NCBI RefSeq assembly: GCF_006346335.1
Contig: NZ_VDMC01000001.1
Span: 611,785-675,784, forward strand
DNA length: 64,000 nucleotides
Source: Aequorivita sinensis
GTDB lineage: Bacteria; Bacteroidota; Bacteroidia; Flavobacteriales; Flavobacteriaceae
Direction: 5' to 3'
Shown here: positions 1-9,548 of the stretch, piece after piece
Layout: every line of letters starts with the position of its first letter
Position numbering within the stretch: the first letter of the stretch is position 1
Notes under the pieces: model-generated
The model's database searches: none
Seen by the model: only the letters and a program-made list of their open reading frames with translations
Told to the model about the DNA's origin: nothing
Position numbers and translations under genes: made by a program

Positions 1-1
1 T

Positions 2-1429
2 AGAACTGCGAAAGAAAGGAAAGCAGTTTTGGAAGGATTAAAAGATGGCCGTTTAGATATCGTAATTGGAACACACCAGTTAGTAAATAAATCGGTTGAA
101 TTTAAAGATTTGGGACTGCTAATTATAGATGAAGAGCAGAAATTCGGAGTTGCAGTTAAAGATAAACTGAAAACTATAAAGGAAAATGTAGATACACTAA
201 CATTAACGGCAACGCCAATTCCGCGTACGTTGCAGTTTAGTTTAATGGCTGCACGTGATCTTTCGGTAATCACTACTCCCCCGCCAAACCGTTATCCAGT
301 AGAGACGCACGTTATTCGCTTTAGTGAGGAGAATATTCGCGATGCTGTTCAATATGAAATTTCGCGTGGCGGACAAGTTTTCTTTGTTCACAACAGAATA
401 GAAAACATTAAAGAAGTTGCTGGAATGATCCAAAGGTTAGTGCCTGATGCTAAAATAGGTATTGGTCACGGGCAAATGGATGGTAAGAAACTAGAAGACC
501 TAATGCTTCGATTTATGAATAATGAATTTGATGTATTGGTTTCTACCACAATAATAGAAAGTGGATTGGACGTGCCTAACGCGAACACTATATTCATTAA
601 CAACGCTAATAATTTTGGTCTTTCAGATCTACACCAAATGCGTGGGCGAGTGGGTAGAAGTAATAAAAAGGCATTCTGTTACTTTATTACTCCAGACTAT
701 TCTGCGATGACTGACGATGCACGAAAACGAATCACTGCATTAGAGCAATTTTCAGAATTGGGAAGCGGAATAAACATCGCGATGAAGGATTTAGAAATTC
801 GCGGTGCGGGTGATTTACTAGGAGGTGAGCAAAGTGGATTTATTAATGAAATTGGTTTTGATACGTATCAAAAGATTCTATCTGAAGCCATTGAAGAACT
901 AAAAGAAAAAGAATTTAAAGATCTCTACGAAGATTCTTCAGCTCCGTTGAGTAATAAGAAATTTGTAAAGGAAATTACAATCGATTCGGATTTTGAATTG
1001 CTTTTCCCTGATGATTATGTAAATAATATTACCGAACGACTAAATCTTTACACCAAGTTAAACGAGCTCAAAGACGAGAATGAGCTTCAAAAATTTGAAA
1101 AGGAGTTGCTTGATCGTTTTGGAGAGTTGCCAATACAGGCTGAAGACTTGTTAAACAGCGTGAGGTTGAAATGGCTAGCTATTTCTATGGGCTTAGAGCG
1201 ATTGGTTATTAAAAACAATAAAATGGTTGGGTATTTTATTGCAAACCAACAAAGTGCTTTTTATCAAAGTCCAACTTTTACAAAAGTGCTTCAGTACGTT
1301 CAGAGCCATCCTCGAAAAGTGACTATGAAAGAGAAACAAACTCGCAACGGCTTGCGATTGCTTTTAACTTTTGAAAATATTACTTCTGTTAATAAAGCAC
1401 TTCAGGCAATGGAGTTATTTAAAGATTAG
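2..1429 (+). CDS. mfd: Transcription-repair coupling factor Mfd, C-terminal part (5' end outside window)
   Basis: Mfd is the ATP-driven DNA translocase that removes RNA polymerase stalled at lesions and recruits UvrA. The open frame runs in from the left edge with no start codon needed, so about 476 residues of a protein usually near 1100 are visible. Visible parts are the motif II box DEEQKFG, motif III TATPIPRTL, the second RecA-like domain with TTIIESGLDVP and the motif VI box RGRVGRS, followed by the linker GGEQSGFINEIGFD and the C-terminal TRCF domain. The N-terminal UvrB-like and RNA polymerase-interaction regions lie outside. The DEEQ box and the GEQSG linker separate it from RecG, the nearest alternative. 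It converges on cysM, with an inverted repeat between them. Confidence 0.96.
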   Translation, partial: RTAKERKAVLEGLKDGRLDIVIGTHQLVNKSVEFKDLGLLIIDEEQKFGVAVKDKLKTIKENVDTLTLTATPIPRTLQFSLMAARDLSVITTPPPNRYPVETHVIRFSEENIRDAVQYEISRGGQVFFVHNRIENIKEVAGMIQRLVPDAKIGIGHGQMDGKKLEDLMLRFMNNEFDVLVSTTIIESGLDVPNANTIFINNANNFGLSDLHQMRGRVGRSNKKAFCYFITPDYSAMTDDARKRITALEQFSELGSGINIAMKDLEIRGAGDLLGGEQSGFINEIGFDTYQKILSEAIEELKEKEFKDLYEDSSAPLSNKKFVKEITIDSDFELLFPDDYVNNITERLNLYTKLNELKDENELQKFEKELLDRFGELPIQAEDLLNSVRLKWLAISMGLERLVIKNNKMVGYFIANQQSAFYQSPTFTKVLQYVQSHPRKVTMKEKQTRNGLRLLLTFENITSVNKALQAMELFKD

Positions 1430-1430
1430 T

Positions 1431-1473
1431 ATTTCAAACCTAACAGGTTTTTAAAACTAGTTAGGTTTGAAAT
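1431..1473. terminator. Bidirectional terminator between mfd and cysM
   Basis: A perfect 14-bp inverted repeat (ATTTCAAACCTAAC at 1431-1444, its complement at 1460-1473) with a 15-nt loop fills the gap between two convergent genes. Its AT-rich flanks suit termination in either direction, although there is no long T run. Confidence 0.7.
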
Positions 1474-1484
1474 TAAATTGAGGT

Positions 1485-2369
1485 TTAATCAAACAGTGGA
1501 GAGGATAAATATCGATCTCCACGGTCGCAAATTATCGCTACCACAACTCCGCTGTCTATAGTTTCAATTAGTTTTAAGGCAGCTGCAACACTTCCGCCGC
1601 TACTCATTCCGGCAAAAACGCCTTCTTCTTCCGCTAAGCGTTTCGTCATTTTTGTAGCTTCTTCTTCACTAACTTCAATAACTTGATCAACTTTTTTTGG
1701 ATTAAATATTTTTGGTAGATAAGCTTCTGGCCACTTTCTAATTCCAGGAATTTTAGCTCCATCGGTAGGTTGTGCACCTATAATTTGAATGTCTTTATTC
1801 TTTTCTTTTAGAAATGTAGAAACTCCCATAATTGTACCTGTTGTTCCCATTGCCGAAACAAAATGCGTTATATTACCGTCGGTATCATTCCAAATCTCTG
1901 GACCGGTGGTTTTATAATGGGCTTTCCAATTATCGTCATTTGCAAATTGATTGAAAGAATAATAACCTTCTTCTGCTACCTTTCTTTCTGCATAATCTCT
2001 TGCGCCTTCAATTCCAATATCGGCTGAGGTTAATGTAACTTTAGCTCCATAGGCACGCATAGTTTGAACTCGCTCTTTGGTAGAGTTTTCAGGCATAACA
2101 AGTTCAATACTCAACTTAAATATCCCCGCAATCATCGCTAAAGCAATTCCTGTATTACCACTAGTAGCTTCAATTAGTTTCGAGTTTTTATCAATTTCCC
2201 CTCTATCTAATGCCGACTTAATCATATTGTAAGCGGCACGATCTTTTACGCTACCACCAGGATTTTGTCCTTCTAATTTTAAAAGCAGAGTAATGTTTGG
2301 ATTGTTTACCAAACGGGTTGCTTTTATCAGTGGAGTGTTTCCTATAAAATCTATGATGTTTTTATACAT
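1485..2369 (-). CDS. cysM: Cysteine synthase B (O-acetylserine sulfhydrylase)
   Basis: A PLP enzyme that makes L-cysteine from O-acetyl-L-serine and sulfide or thiosulfate. The 294-residue protein is complete and has the fold II signatures: the Schiff-base lysine in GGSVKDRAAY (about residue 43), the substrate loop EATSGNTGIAL and the phosphate-binding stretch AMGTTGTIMG. The short length and lack of a C-terminal extension favour the CysM subgroup over CysK. It overlaps cysE by 8 bp and is translated downstream of it, so the two steps from serine to cysteine form one transcription unit. Confidence 0.92.
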   Translation of the reverse strand: MYKNIIDFIGNTPLIKATRLVNNPNITLLLKLEGQNPGGSVKDRAAYNMIKSALDRGEIDKNSKLIEATSGNTGIALAMIAGIFKLSIELVMPENSTKERVQTMRAYGAKVTLTSADIGIEGARDYAERKVAEEGYYSFNQFANDDNWKAHYKTTGPEIWNDTDGNITHFVSAMGTTGTIMGVSTFLKEKNKDIQIIGAQPTDGAKIPGIRKWPEAYLPKIFNPKKVDQVIEVSEEEATKMTKRLAEEEGVFAGMSSGGSVAAALKLIETIDSGVVVAIICDRGDRYLSSPLFD

Positions 2370-3150
2370 TTTCTGCTGTTTTAACTCTTACTTGACTTAT
2401 ATTTGATACTAGTGAATTTGGTGCAATAGACTTGGTGACCCAAGCATTACCTCCAATTATACTATTGGCTCCAATTACAGTTTCACCACCCAAAATTGTT
2501 GCGTTAGCATAGATTACTACGTTATCTTCAACTGTAGGATGACGTTTTATGTTGCGTAAGTCTCTTGCTACCGATAGCGCTCCCAAAGTTACGCCTTGGT
2601 AAATTTTTACATTATTTTTAATTATCGTTGTTTCTCCAATTACGGTCCCAGTAGCGTGATCTAGATAAAACGACTCACCTATTTGAGCCCCAGGGTTGAT
2701 ATCTGCTCCTGTAATATGATGCGCATATTCGCTCATTAATCTTGGAATTAATGGCATTCTCAATTTATAAAACTCGTGGCTTAACCTGTGTATTACAATG
2801 GCGTAAAATCCAGGGTACGACAAATAAATTTCCTCAATAGAATTGGCCGCAGGATCATTTTTTAAAAATGCTTCAGCATCTTTGTTTAATTTCTTTAAAA
2901 TTTCAGGAAGCTTTTCAACATAGTTTCTCCACATTTTTCTACAAGGCTTTTCAGGCTTCCAACAGGCAATGTCAGACAATTCCTCAAACATTGCTTCCAA
3001 GATTTGTAGGTTTTTAGAAACCGATGTTTCTGAATCGAAGAGTGTTAAGAATAAAAGATCTGTAAATACTTCTGTGCGAACTTTTAATCGATACTTTAAA
3101 TTCGGGTTTTCCTTTTGCTTTTCTATCGCTTGAATTATATCGTCGTTCAT
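2362..3150 (-). CDS. cysE: Serine O-acetyltransferase
   Basis: It acetylates L-serine with acetyl-CoA, the committed step of cysteine synthesis. The 262-residue protein has an N-terminal helical region followed by a left-handed beta-helix hexapeptide domain, with the motifs GADINPGAQIGESFYLDHATG and VKIYQGVTLGA and the catalytic His of the DHATG stretch near residue 165. The C-terminal tail ends in VRVKTAENV rather than the Ile-terminated tail that inserts into CysK in enterobacteria, so a classic cysteine synthase complex is uncertain. It is the first gene of a two-gene unit with cysM, overlapping it by 8 bp. Confidence 0.93.
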   Translation of the reverse strand: MNDDIIQAIEKQKENPNLKYRLKVRTEVFTDLLFLTLFDSETSVSKNLQILEAMFEELSDIACWKPEKPCRKMWRNYVEKLPEILKKLNKDAEAFLKNDPAANSIEEIYLSYPGFYAIVIHRLSHEFYKLRMPLIPRLMSEYAHHITGADINPGAQIGESFYLDHATGTVIGETTIIKNNVKIYQGVTLGALSVARDLRNIKRHPTVEDNVVIYANATILGGETVIGANSIIGGNAWVTKSIAPNSLVSNISQVRVKTAENV

Positions 3151-3268
3151 ATTGTATTTTTAATGTTGAAATTAAAAAGTGAGTTTAATCTTCTAAAGTT
3201 ACAGAAATAATAAAAAGTAATCCCCACCTACTAACTTGCAAAGATTATTTTTCCAATCAAAAGATTGA

Positions 3269-3276
3269 TAGCTTTG
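3269..3276 (+). promoter_or_regulatory. -7 promoter element
   Basis: TAGCTTTG matches the Bacteroidota -7 consensus TAnnTTTG and lies 17 bp upstream of the ATG at 3294. No clear -33 TTTG is seen. Confidence 0.5.
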
Positions 3277-3293
3277 TAAATTAATTAACTATC

Positions 3294-4622
3294 ATGATCA
3301 AAAAAATATTACTTCTAGTTCTTTTAAGTCCATTCTTTCTTTATTGTCAAGATTCTATGACAGGAGAATTTTCTCCAAAGGAAGACTTTGATTTTGCTAT
3401 TTTATACCGCTTAACGCCAACAGGTAAAATTTATGCACAAGACACCAAAATTGGAAATGATGGAAAGTTGAAATTGAATTTCGATTCACTTTCAAAAGGA
3501 AGTTACCGATTGGTTTATAATTTACCAGAAGAAAACAACTATTTTGATTTTATATATGATGGAAATGAAGAGGTGTCATTTACTTTTTCTGAAACCACTG
3601 GTGTAGTATTCACAGATTCTCAAAATAAAATCCTTAATGAGTATTTGAAAGAAATAGATGCTATTGAAAATGCATTGAATTCGGAATTGACTTCTGAAAG
3701 TCCAAATACCACAGACGTTAAAACGCTTCTTAGAAAACAAATAGATATTCAAAATAGGGCTGAGAATGAATCAAAAAATTCTTTTGCTTCATTATTCGTC
3801 AAGGCTAATAAGCCCTATATCCCAAATGATTTTAAAAATAGAAGCTTATACTACGGAGAGAAGAAAACAAATTTCTTTAGCAATTTTGACTTTGAGGATA
3901 TGCAACTACAAAGCTCCTCTTTTCCTTTAAAAATTATTGAAAAATATTACGAAGAATTCACTTTAGTTCAAGGTTCTACATTTTATCGCTCTCTTATAAA
4001 TGACATATATTTCGAAATTAAAAACAGCGATTCTGAATTTCAAAAAACAGTGTTAGCGGGGTTTTGGCAATCTTTAGTTGATAAAAACAAAAACAACGCA
4101 GCCAATTATTTAGCCGACAATTATTTGACAGACCTTGCCACCTCACATGATGATACTGTTCTAATTAAAAAATTAGACTTATTTAAAAACCTTTCCGTTG
4201 GAGCTAAAGTCCCAAACTTTAGTTGGGAGGATGAAAACGATAACGAAAACACACTTTATTCCACAGACGTGGCTGAATATTATGTCCTGGCTTTCTGGAG
4301 CTCAGACTGCCCTCATTGTATGGAACAAATGCCTATTTTGAATGAAAAGATGAATACTATAAATAGTAATAAAATTAAAGTAATAGCTGTTGGATTAGAA
4401 ATGGAGGATGAACCTTGGAAGCAAACGACAGAGCAGCTCAGTAATTTTATCCACGTATTGAGAAAGGATGAGGACCGCGCAGCTATTACTTTAGATTATA
4501 ATGTGACAGGAACTCCTACTTATTTCGTTTTGGATAAGGATAAAAAGATTATCGGAAAGCCTCAAGGTCAAAATACTTTATTTGGTATCATTGATACTTT
4601 AGAAGCCTACAAGAAACAGTAA
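3294..4622 (+). CDS. TlpA-family thioredoxin-fold protein, exported
   Basis: Probable periplasmic thiol-disulfide oxidoreductase. The 442-residue protein starts with a hydrophobic signal segment ending near YCQDS. Residues 20-300 form a helical and beta-rich N-terminal domain with no motif I recognise, as is common for Bacteroidota TlpA-like proteins. The C-terminal 140 residues are thioredoxin-like: FWSSDCPHCMEQM carries the CPHC redox pair (C339, C342) and TGTPTYFVLD has the cis-Pro loop. The substrate is unknown; this family often serves cytochrome c maturation or general disulfide reduction. It is monocistronic and convergent with yraN. Confidence 0.85.
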   Translation: MIKKILLLVLLSPFFLYCQDSMTGEFSPKEDFDFAILYRLTPTGKIYAQDTKIGNDGKLKLNFDSLSKGSYRLVYNLPEENNYFDFIYDGNEEVSFTFSETTGVVFTDSQNKILNEYLKEIDAIENALNSELTSESPNTTDVKTLLRKQIDIQNRAENESKNSFASLFVKANKPYIPNDFKNRSLYYGEKKTNFFSNFDFEDMQLQSSSFPLKIIEKYYEEFTLVQGSTFYRSLINDIYFEIKNSDSEFQKTVLAGFWQSLVDKNKNNAANYLADNYLTDLATSHDDTVLIKKLDLFKNLSVGAKVPNFSWEDENDNENTLYSTDVAEYYVLAFWSSDCPHCMEQMPILNEKMNTINSNKIKVIAVGLEMEDEPWKQTTEQLSNFIHVLRKDEDRAAITLDYNVTGTPTYFVLDKDKKIIGKPQGQNTLFGIIDTLEAYKKQ

Positions 4623-4679
4623 GGTAATGTATGAGTTTCATGGTTTTTACAACTTGAAAGTAGGCAAGTTTTCTAGGCA

Positions 4680-5042
4680 TTAAAAATGATAGAAAGCATT
4701 TTCGAAGTGCTCTAAACTTTCGGTTTTTTGATTTTTTAATATGGCAATAATATCAAAACGAACTTCAACATCGAGTTCATTTGAAATTATATATTCGTTT
4801 GCAGCTTTCACCAAGTTTTTAATCTTTCCCGGAGTAACAAAACTCTGAGGGTCGCCAAAAAAGTCGCTATTTCTAGTTTTAACCTCAACAATTACAACGG
4901 TATCTTCTTCTTTTTGGGCGATAATGTCAATTTCAGCTTTGTCAAAAAAGAAATTACGACGTAGAATTTTGTAGCCGTTTTTTATTAAGTATTGAGCGGC
5001 TATTTCTTCCCCTATTTTTCCGAGTTCATTGTGATTGGCCAT
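4680..5042 (-). CDS. YraN family (UPF0102) endonuclease-like protein
   Basis: A 120-residue protein of the YraN family, which has a Holliday-junction-resolvase/restriction-endonuclease fold but no settled function. The family signature is plain: LGKIGEEIAAQYLIKNGYKIL at the N-terminus, then AEIDIIA and IVEVKTR, which supply the D...ExK-type nuclease core. Length is typical. It stands alone between a TlpA-like gene and a secreted protein gene. Confidence 0.9.
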   Translation of the reverse strand: MANHNELGKIGEEIAAQYLIKNGYKILRRNFFFDKAEIDIIAQKEEDTVVIVEVKTRNSDFFGDPQSFVTPGKIKNLVKAANEYIISNELDVEVRFDIIAILKNQKTESLEHFENAFYHF

Positions 5043-5165
5043 AATACGCTAAAATTACTGAAAAATTAAAATTCAAGTTTCAACTTTTAAAATTTCATTT
5101 AGCAATTTAAAAGATGATTTTTTTAACCTCAGCTATTTGTTTTTATTCTGCAAATTAGCCCACAA

Positions 5166-5795
5166 CTATTCTCTGCCTACAAACAATGTTATTATATCTG
5201 ATTTATTTGCGGAATTCCTAACTAATAATTTGAGTTTCACGCTTTTTCCTTCATCCTCATATGTACCCCAAGGTATACTCGCTCCCCAAAATCCCTCTGG
5301 ATTTATTTTTTCGCGAATCGGAGTCCAATCTTGAATCAATCTATTGTTTTGATCAACCCTAAACATCTTTACTTCTACTGTACGTCCTGCTGGACCTTCG
5401 CCGTAAAGTTTTACTTCGGGCATATGTCCTTCAGTGTTTCCCGATACACTCTCTCCTAAAACATAAAAGTTGGAATTTGGATATTGTTGTGAGATATGAG
5501 GAAAGATAATAGCAAACTCTTTACTTGGTGGTCCTTTTTTAGTTGGAGGAATCTGTTCTCCGGTAATAGGATCGATGCGGCCGTGTATCACTCGTTGCCG
5601 TTTTGGAACTATTTTTCTGTTATCAGGATTAACCACCATAATTTGATTAGTATCTGCTAATTTTTTATTAGAAGGAGTGGTAGTTTTCTGGTTTGTAGCA
5701 TCTTTTGTTTTCGTTCTCTTGGTTATTTGTGAATATAGTGGTGTAGCCAAAAGTAAACATAATAGCGTAGCTAGAAATAATAATTTAGTTTTCAT
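5166..5795 (-). CDS. Secreted protein of unknown function
   Basis: I do not recognise this 209-residue protein. It has a clear signal peptide (MKTKLLFLATLLCLLLATPLYSQ would be cut after YSQ), then a Lys/Thr-rich linker of about 55 residues. The C-terminal half (about residues 90-209) looks like one compact beta-rich domain with VKLYGEGPAGRTVEVKMF and FWGASIPWG. No Cys and no catalytic motif are seen. The beta-sandwich-like pattern could be a binding or anchoring domain. Expected location is the periplasm or cell surface. Confidence 0.7.
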   Translation of the reverse strand: MKTKLLFLATLLCLLLATPLYSQITKRTKTKDATNQKTTTPSNKKLADTNQIMVVNPDNRKIVPKRQRVIHGRIDPITGEQIPPTKKGPPSKEFAIIFPHISQQYPNSNFYVLGESVSGNTEGHMPEVKLYGEGPAGRTVEVKMFRVDQNNRLIQDWTPIREKINPEGFWGASIPWGTYEDEGKSVKLKLLVRNSANKSDIITLFVGRE

Positions 5796-6200
5796 AACTG
5801 TTTTCTATATTGGTTAGTAATGTATGGATCAAACACTTAAAAAAATATTTTCATAGCATATAAAACACTATGGATTTTTAAGTTGTTTTAAAAATACAAA
5901 ACTATTCAACAGAATGTCAAAGGTTTATGCGGTTTGGGGGGTTTTAATGAGTGTAAGACGCTTATGAGTTAGAATCTGACCAAATAAGAAAATCTGCAAT
6001 TGAATTTGAATACCAATTAACATAGTGTAAGTGTCTTTAAATTAATATTCACAAACTCAAGTATCTCATTTTTTTAAGATTAAAACATTGAAATTTTGAG
6101 TAATAAATAGTGATGTCCGTTCGAGGGCAGTCGAGAACTTGAAAATCTTGATTATAAAAAGGTTTCGACTGCGCTCAACCTGACAACGGACTTGAATTTT
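5796..6200. other. Intergenic region with a nested palindrome
   Basis: About 400 bp between two minus-strand genes. The first 300 bp are AT-rich with no ORF I would defend. The last 90 bp hold the nested inverted repeat described separately. Confidence 0.6.
6115..6191. repeat. REP-like nested inverted repeat
   Basis: Outer arms GTCCGTT (6115-6121) and AACGGAC (6185-6191) enclose inner arms GCAGTCGA (6128-6135) and TCGACTGC (6166-6173). The right side contains TTCGACTGCGCTCAA, a sequence that recurs at 26587 and, in altered form, inside metG. This is a dispersed palindromic element; it lies 10 bp beyond the stop codon of the LD-carboxypeptidase gene. Confidence 0.7.
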
Positions 6201-7115
6201 TTAAAAGTTCAAAATCACCTGATCGTTTTCAGAGATCAATTTAACTTCCCTCCCAAAAATCAACGCTTGATTATCTTTAATATGCCCAGCGGGAAAGTTG
6301 AAAAATACAGGATAATTATAATCCTTAACTGCGTCTAATATAATCTCTTCAGCAGTTTTTCCAAATGGAATTGTATTATCGTGCATATCTGTCATTCCGC
6401 CAACAATCAATGCTTTCAAATTTTTAAATACTCCATTTCTTTTCAAATTCATCATCATTCTATCAATGTGATATAGGTATTCATCTAAGTCTTCAATAAA
6501 AAGAATTTTGCCATCAGTATTTATTGCTGAACTACTTCCGCAGAGCGAATAAAGCACAGAAAGATTTCCGCCAACTATTTTGCTTTGAATCGAGCTTAGC
6601 TGCTGTTTTTGTTGAAAAGTTTTATTGTAAGTATTAACATTAAAAGCGATTGAATATTCTTGCTCAAATAAAACCTTCCGAATTGATTCTCTTGCTTCCT
6701 CAGTTTTATTTTCGATATCTAAGCACATTTGTGCGTGTAAGGTTTCAATTCCTAAATTGTGAATGTGCGAGTGTAATACGGTAACATCACTATAGCCAAT
6801 AATCCATTTTGAATCTTTTTGAAATGCTGAAAAATCTAACATATCAATCATTTTAACGGTACCATAACCACCTCTGGCACACCAAATGGCTTTGATGTTT
6901 GGATTGTCGAGCATTTGCTGAAAATCTTCGGCTCTTAATTCTTCATTCCCAGCAAATTGATTTTCTTCGGCTCCAATAGTTTTTCCTAAAACAGCCTTTA
7001 ATCCCCAGCTTTCTAAAATTTTAAGTGCTGGTTGTAATTCTTCTTTTTTAAGTTTTCGAGCGGTAGATACTATCGCAATTGTATCACCTTTTTGAAGTGT
7101 ATTTGGTGTTATCAT
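6201..7115 (-). CDS. LD-carboxypeptidase (peptidase S66 family)
   Basis: A cytoplasmic serine peptidase that removes the terminal D-Ala from L,D-linked tetrapeptides during peptidoglycan recycling. Signature regions are LQKGDTIAIVSTARK at the start, ARGGYGT, the nucleophile Ser in IIGYSDVTVLHSH, a middle-domain Glu in FIEDLDEY and the His of FPAGHIKDN near the end. I start at the ATG at 7115 (MITPNTLQKG), which matches the family N-terminus; a GTG 18 bp upstream is in frame but adds residues not expected in the family. It is divergent from metG. Confidence 0.88.
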   Translation of the reverse strand: MITPNTLQKGDTIAIVSTARKLKKEELQPALKILESWGLKAVLGKTIGAEENQFAGNEELRAEDFQQMLDNPNIKAIWCARGGYGTVKMIDMLDFSAFQKDSKWIIGYSDVTVLHSHIHNLGIETLHAQMCLDIENKTEEARESIRKVLFEQEYSIAFNVNTYNKTFQQKQQLSSIQSKIVGGNLSVLYSLCGSSSAINTDGKILFIEDLDEYLYHIDRMMMNLKRNGVFKNLKALIVGGMTDMHDNTIPFGKTAEEIILDAVKDYNYPVFFNFPAGHIKDNQALIFGREVKLISENDQVILNF

Positions 7116-7152
7116 GAATCGATTTAAAACCACAAATTACTACATTTATATG

Positions 7153-7160
7153 TACTTTTG
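7153..7160 (+). promoter_or_regulatory. -7 promoter element of metG
   Basis: TACTTTTG fits TAnnTTTG, 17 bp before the metG ATG. No convincing -33 element is visible. Confidence 0.5.
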
Positions 7161-7177
7161 TACTTTCAAAAAAAATT

Positions 7178-9298
7178 ATGGAACAAAACCCAAATAGGTA
7201 TACAATTACCGCAGCCTTACCATACACAAACGGTCCCGTTCATATCGGCCATTTAGCAGGTGTTTATGTGCCAGCTGATATTTATGCACGCTACCAAAGA
7301 CTTCAAAACAAAGACGTCGCATTTATTTGCGGTAGTGATGAACACGGAGTGCCAATTACAATAAAAGCAAAAAAAGAAGGAATTACGCCTCAACAAGTAG
7401 TGGATAAATACCACGGAATCATCAAAAAAAGCTTTGAGGAATTCGGGATTTCTTTTGATAACTATTCGCGTACTTCTGCTGAAATTCACCATAAAACCGC
7501 TTCAGATTTTTTCAAAAAACTATATGAAGACGGCAAATTCACCGAAGAAGTTACCGAGCAATTATACGATGAAGAAGCTAATCAGTTTCTTGCAGACAGA
7601 TATATTACAGGAACTTGCCCTAAATGTGGGAATGAGGAAGCCTATGGCGATCAATGTGAAAAATGTGGCTCTAGTTTAAACGCTACAGATTTAATCAATC
7701 CGAAAAGTGCAATTTCAGGAAATGTGCCTGTATTAAAAGAGACAAAGCACTGGTTTTTACCGTTGAATGAATATGAAGATTTTCTAAAACAGTGGATTCT
7801 AGTAGACCATAAAAAAGATTGGAAGACTAACGTTTACGGACAGTGTAAAAGTTGGATAGACGATGGCTTACGTCCTCGCGCGGTAACTCGTGATTTGGAT
7901 TGGGGAATTCCTGTGCCAGTAGAAGGAGCAGACGGAAAAGTACTTTACGTTTGGTTTGATGCGCCTATCGGCTATATTTCAGCAACCAAAGAATGGGCAG
8001 CACGCGAAAACAAAAATTGGGAAGATTATTGGAAGGACGATAAAACCAAAATGCTTCACTTTATTGGAAAGGACAATATCGTTTTCCACTGTATTATTTT
8101 TCCAGCGATGTTAAAAGCGGAAGGAAGTTACATTCTTCCTGAAAACGTTCCGGCAAACGAATTTTTAAACCTTGAAGGAAATAAAATTTCAACTAGTAAA
8201 AACTGGGCAGTTTGGTTACACGAGTATTTAGAAGATTTTCCAAATCAGCAAGACGTGTTGCGTTACACTTTAACAGCAAACGCACCTGAGACAAAAGATA
8301 ACGATTTTACTTGGGCAGATTTCCAAACTCGTAACAACAGTGAGTTGGTTGCCATTTTCGGAAACTTCATTAACCGAGTAATGGTTTTAACCGATAAATA
8401 TTACGGAGGAATAGTTCCAGAACCATCAACTTTTTCTGAGATTGACGAGCAGACGTTAAATGAATTAAAAGCATATCCTGCTGTAATTGCAAGTTCGTTG
8501 GAGCGTTACCGTTTCCGCGAAGCTCAAGCGGAGATGATGAATTTAGCTCGTTTAGGAAATAAGTATTTAGCCGACGAAGAACCTTGGAAGACGTTCAAAA
8601 CTGATGAAGAGCGCACCAAAACAGTAATGTATGTTGCATTGCAGATAGCTTCTGCTTTGGCTGTTTTAAGCGAACCGTTTTTACCATTTACTTCAGATAA
8701 ATTGAAAAACATGCTTAATGTCACCCTGAGCCCTTCGACTTCGCTCAGGACAGGCTCCGTCGAAGGGTCTATTAAATGGAACGACGTTTCAACAAAATCA
8801 GAACTTATAAAACCTGGTCATAAAATAAATAAGGCCGAATTGCTATTTAGCAAAATTGAAGACGAACAAATTCAAGCCCAATTAGATAAACTACAAGCCA
8901 GTAAAAAGATGAATGAATCGACAAGCTCAGCACAGGCTGCTGACAATAAAAAAGTAGAGCCACAGAAAGAAACAATTCAATTTGAAGATTTTATGAAACT
9001 CGATATGCGAGTGGGTACAATCATTGAAGCCGAAAAAATGCCGAAAGCAGATAAACTTTTGGTTTTAAAAGTTGACACAGGAATTGACGTCCGCACTATT
9101 GTTTCCGGTATTGCTCAAAGCTTTAATGCGGAAGAGATTATTGGTAAAAAAGTTACTGTTTTGGTAAATCTAGCACCAAGAAAACTTCGCGGAGTGGAAA
9201 GTCAAGGAATGATTTTGATGACAGAAGACGCCGATGGAAAATTAGTTTTTATGAATCCTGATACTAGTGGAGTTGAAAATGGGGCGACGATAAACTAA
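7178..9298 (+). CDS. metG: Methionyl-tRNA synthetase with C-terminal tRNA-binding domain
   Basis: Charges tRNA-Met. The 706-residue class I synthetase has the HIGH motif at residues 22-25, a zinc knuckle (CPKCGNE...CEKCG, about residues 147-163), the KMSKS loop as KISTSK (about residue 336) and the anticodon domain to about residue 560. The last 110 residues are an EMAPII/Trbp111-like dimerising tRNA-binding domain ([15 protein letters not shown]). Between catalytic body and tail, residues 515-531 are translated from a palindromic repeat element in frame (see the repeat at 8721-8770). The run [10 protein letters not shown] is a low-complexity linker. The gene is monocistronic and divergent from the LD-carboxypeptidase gene. 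Confidence 0.97.
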   Translation: MEQNPNRYTITAALPYTNGPVHIGHLAGVYVPADIYARYQRLQNKDVAFICGSDEHGVPITIKAKKEGITPQQVVDKYHGIIKKSFEEFGISFDNYSRTSAEIHHKTASDFFKKLYEDGKFTEEVTEQLYDEEANQFLADRYITGTCPKCGNEEAYGDQCEKCGSSLNATDLINPKSAISGNVPVLKETKHWFLPLNEYEDFLKQWILVDHKKDWKTNVYGQCKSWIDDGLRPRAVTRDLDWGIPVPVEGADGKVLYVWFDAPIGYISATKEWAARENKNWEDYWKDDKTKMLHFIGKDNIVFHCIIFPAMLKAEGSYILPENVPANEFLNLEGNKISTSKNWAVWLHEYLEDFPNQQDVLRYTLTANAPETKDNDFTWADFQTRNNSELVAIFGNFINRVMVLTDKYYGGIVPEPSTFSEIDEQTLNELKAYPAVIASSLERYRFREAQAEMMNLARLGNKYLADEEPWKTFKTDEERTKTVMYVALQIASALAVLSEPFLPFTSDKLKNMLNVTLSPSTSLRTGSVEGSIKWNDVSTKSELIKPGHKINKAELLFSKIEDEQIQAQLDKLQASKKMNESTSSAQAADNKKVEPQKETIQFEDFMKLDMRVGTIIEAEKMPKADKLLVLKVDTGIDVRTIVSGIAQSFNAEEIIGKKVTVLVNLAPRKLRGVESQGMILMTEDADGKLVFMNPDTSGVENGATIN
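8721..8770. repeat. REP-like palindromic element inserted in the metG reading frame
   Basis: Two interlocked inverted repeats: CCTGAGC (8725-8731) pairs with GCTCAGG (8743-8749), and CCCTTCGAC (8731-8739) pairs with GTCGAAGGG (8759-8767). The order A-B-A'-B' would allow only one stem at a time, or a pseudoknot. The frame stays open and the element encodes [16 protein letters not shown] in the linker before the tRNA-binding domain. Confidence 0.85.
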
Positions 9299-9391
9299 GT
9301 AAGAAAATTTCTTTGCTATCTGATATTACTCTTGTAGGACTTTATTATCGGAATTTTCTAGAAGTAAAAGGTTCACCTTTTGTTTCATAAT

Positions 9392-9461
9392 GATGCCCTT
9401 TTAATACTAGAATTGTTTATTTCTTTATTAAGATCTAAATTTATAGTCTAGCATTGAAAGG
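9392..9461. repeat. Long-armed inverted repeat upstream of the RAYT gene
   Basis: A left arm around 9392-9410 (GATGCCCTTTTAATACTAG) is nearly complementary to a right arm around 9450-9467 (CTAGCATTGAAAGGGCG). It is followed by a smaller hairpin (AACGA...GGGTTACCC.TCGTT, about 9474-9500). It could be the metG terminator or part of the palindromes serving the adjacent transposase. Arm ends are given to within a few bases. Confidence 0.55.
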
Positions 9462-9548
9462 GCGTTATTTTTTAACGAAGGAAGGGTTACCCATCGTTAT
9501 TAAAGGAATGCTGAAACTGAAGCCTGAAAGCGTTAAATCCTAATTATT

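Noticed and set aside
7116..7133. GTG start six codons upstream for the LD-carboxypeptidase
   Set aside because: The family begins with a short MITP-like N-terminus matching the ATG at 7115.
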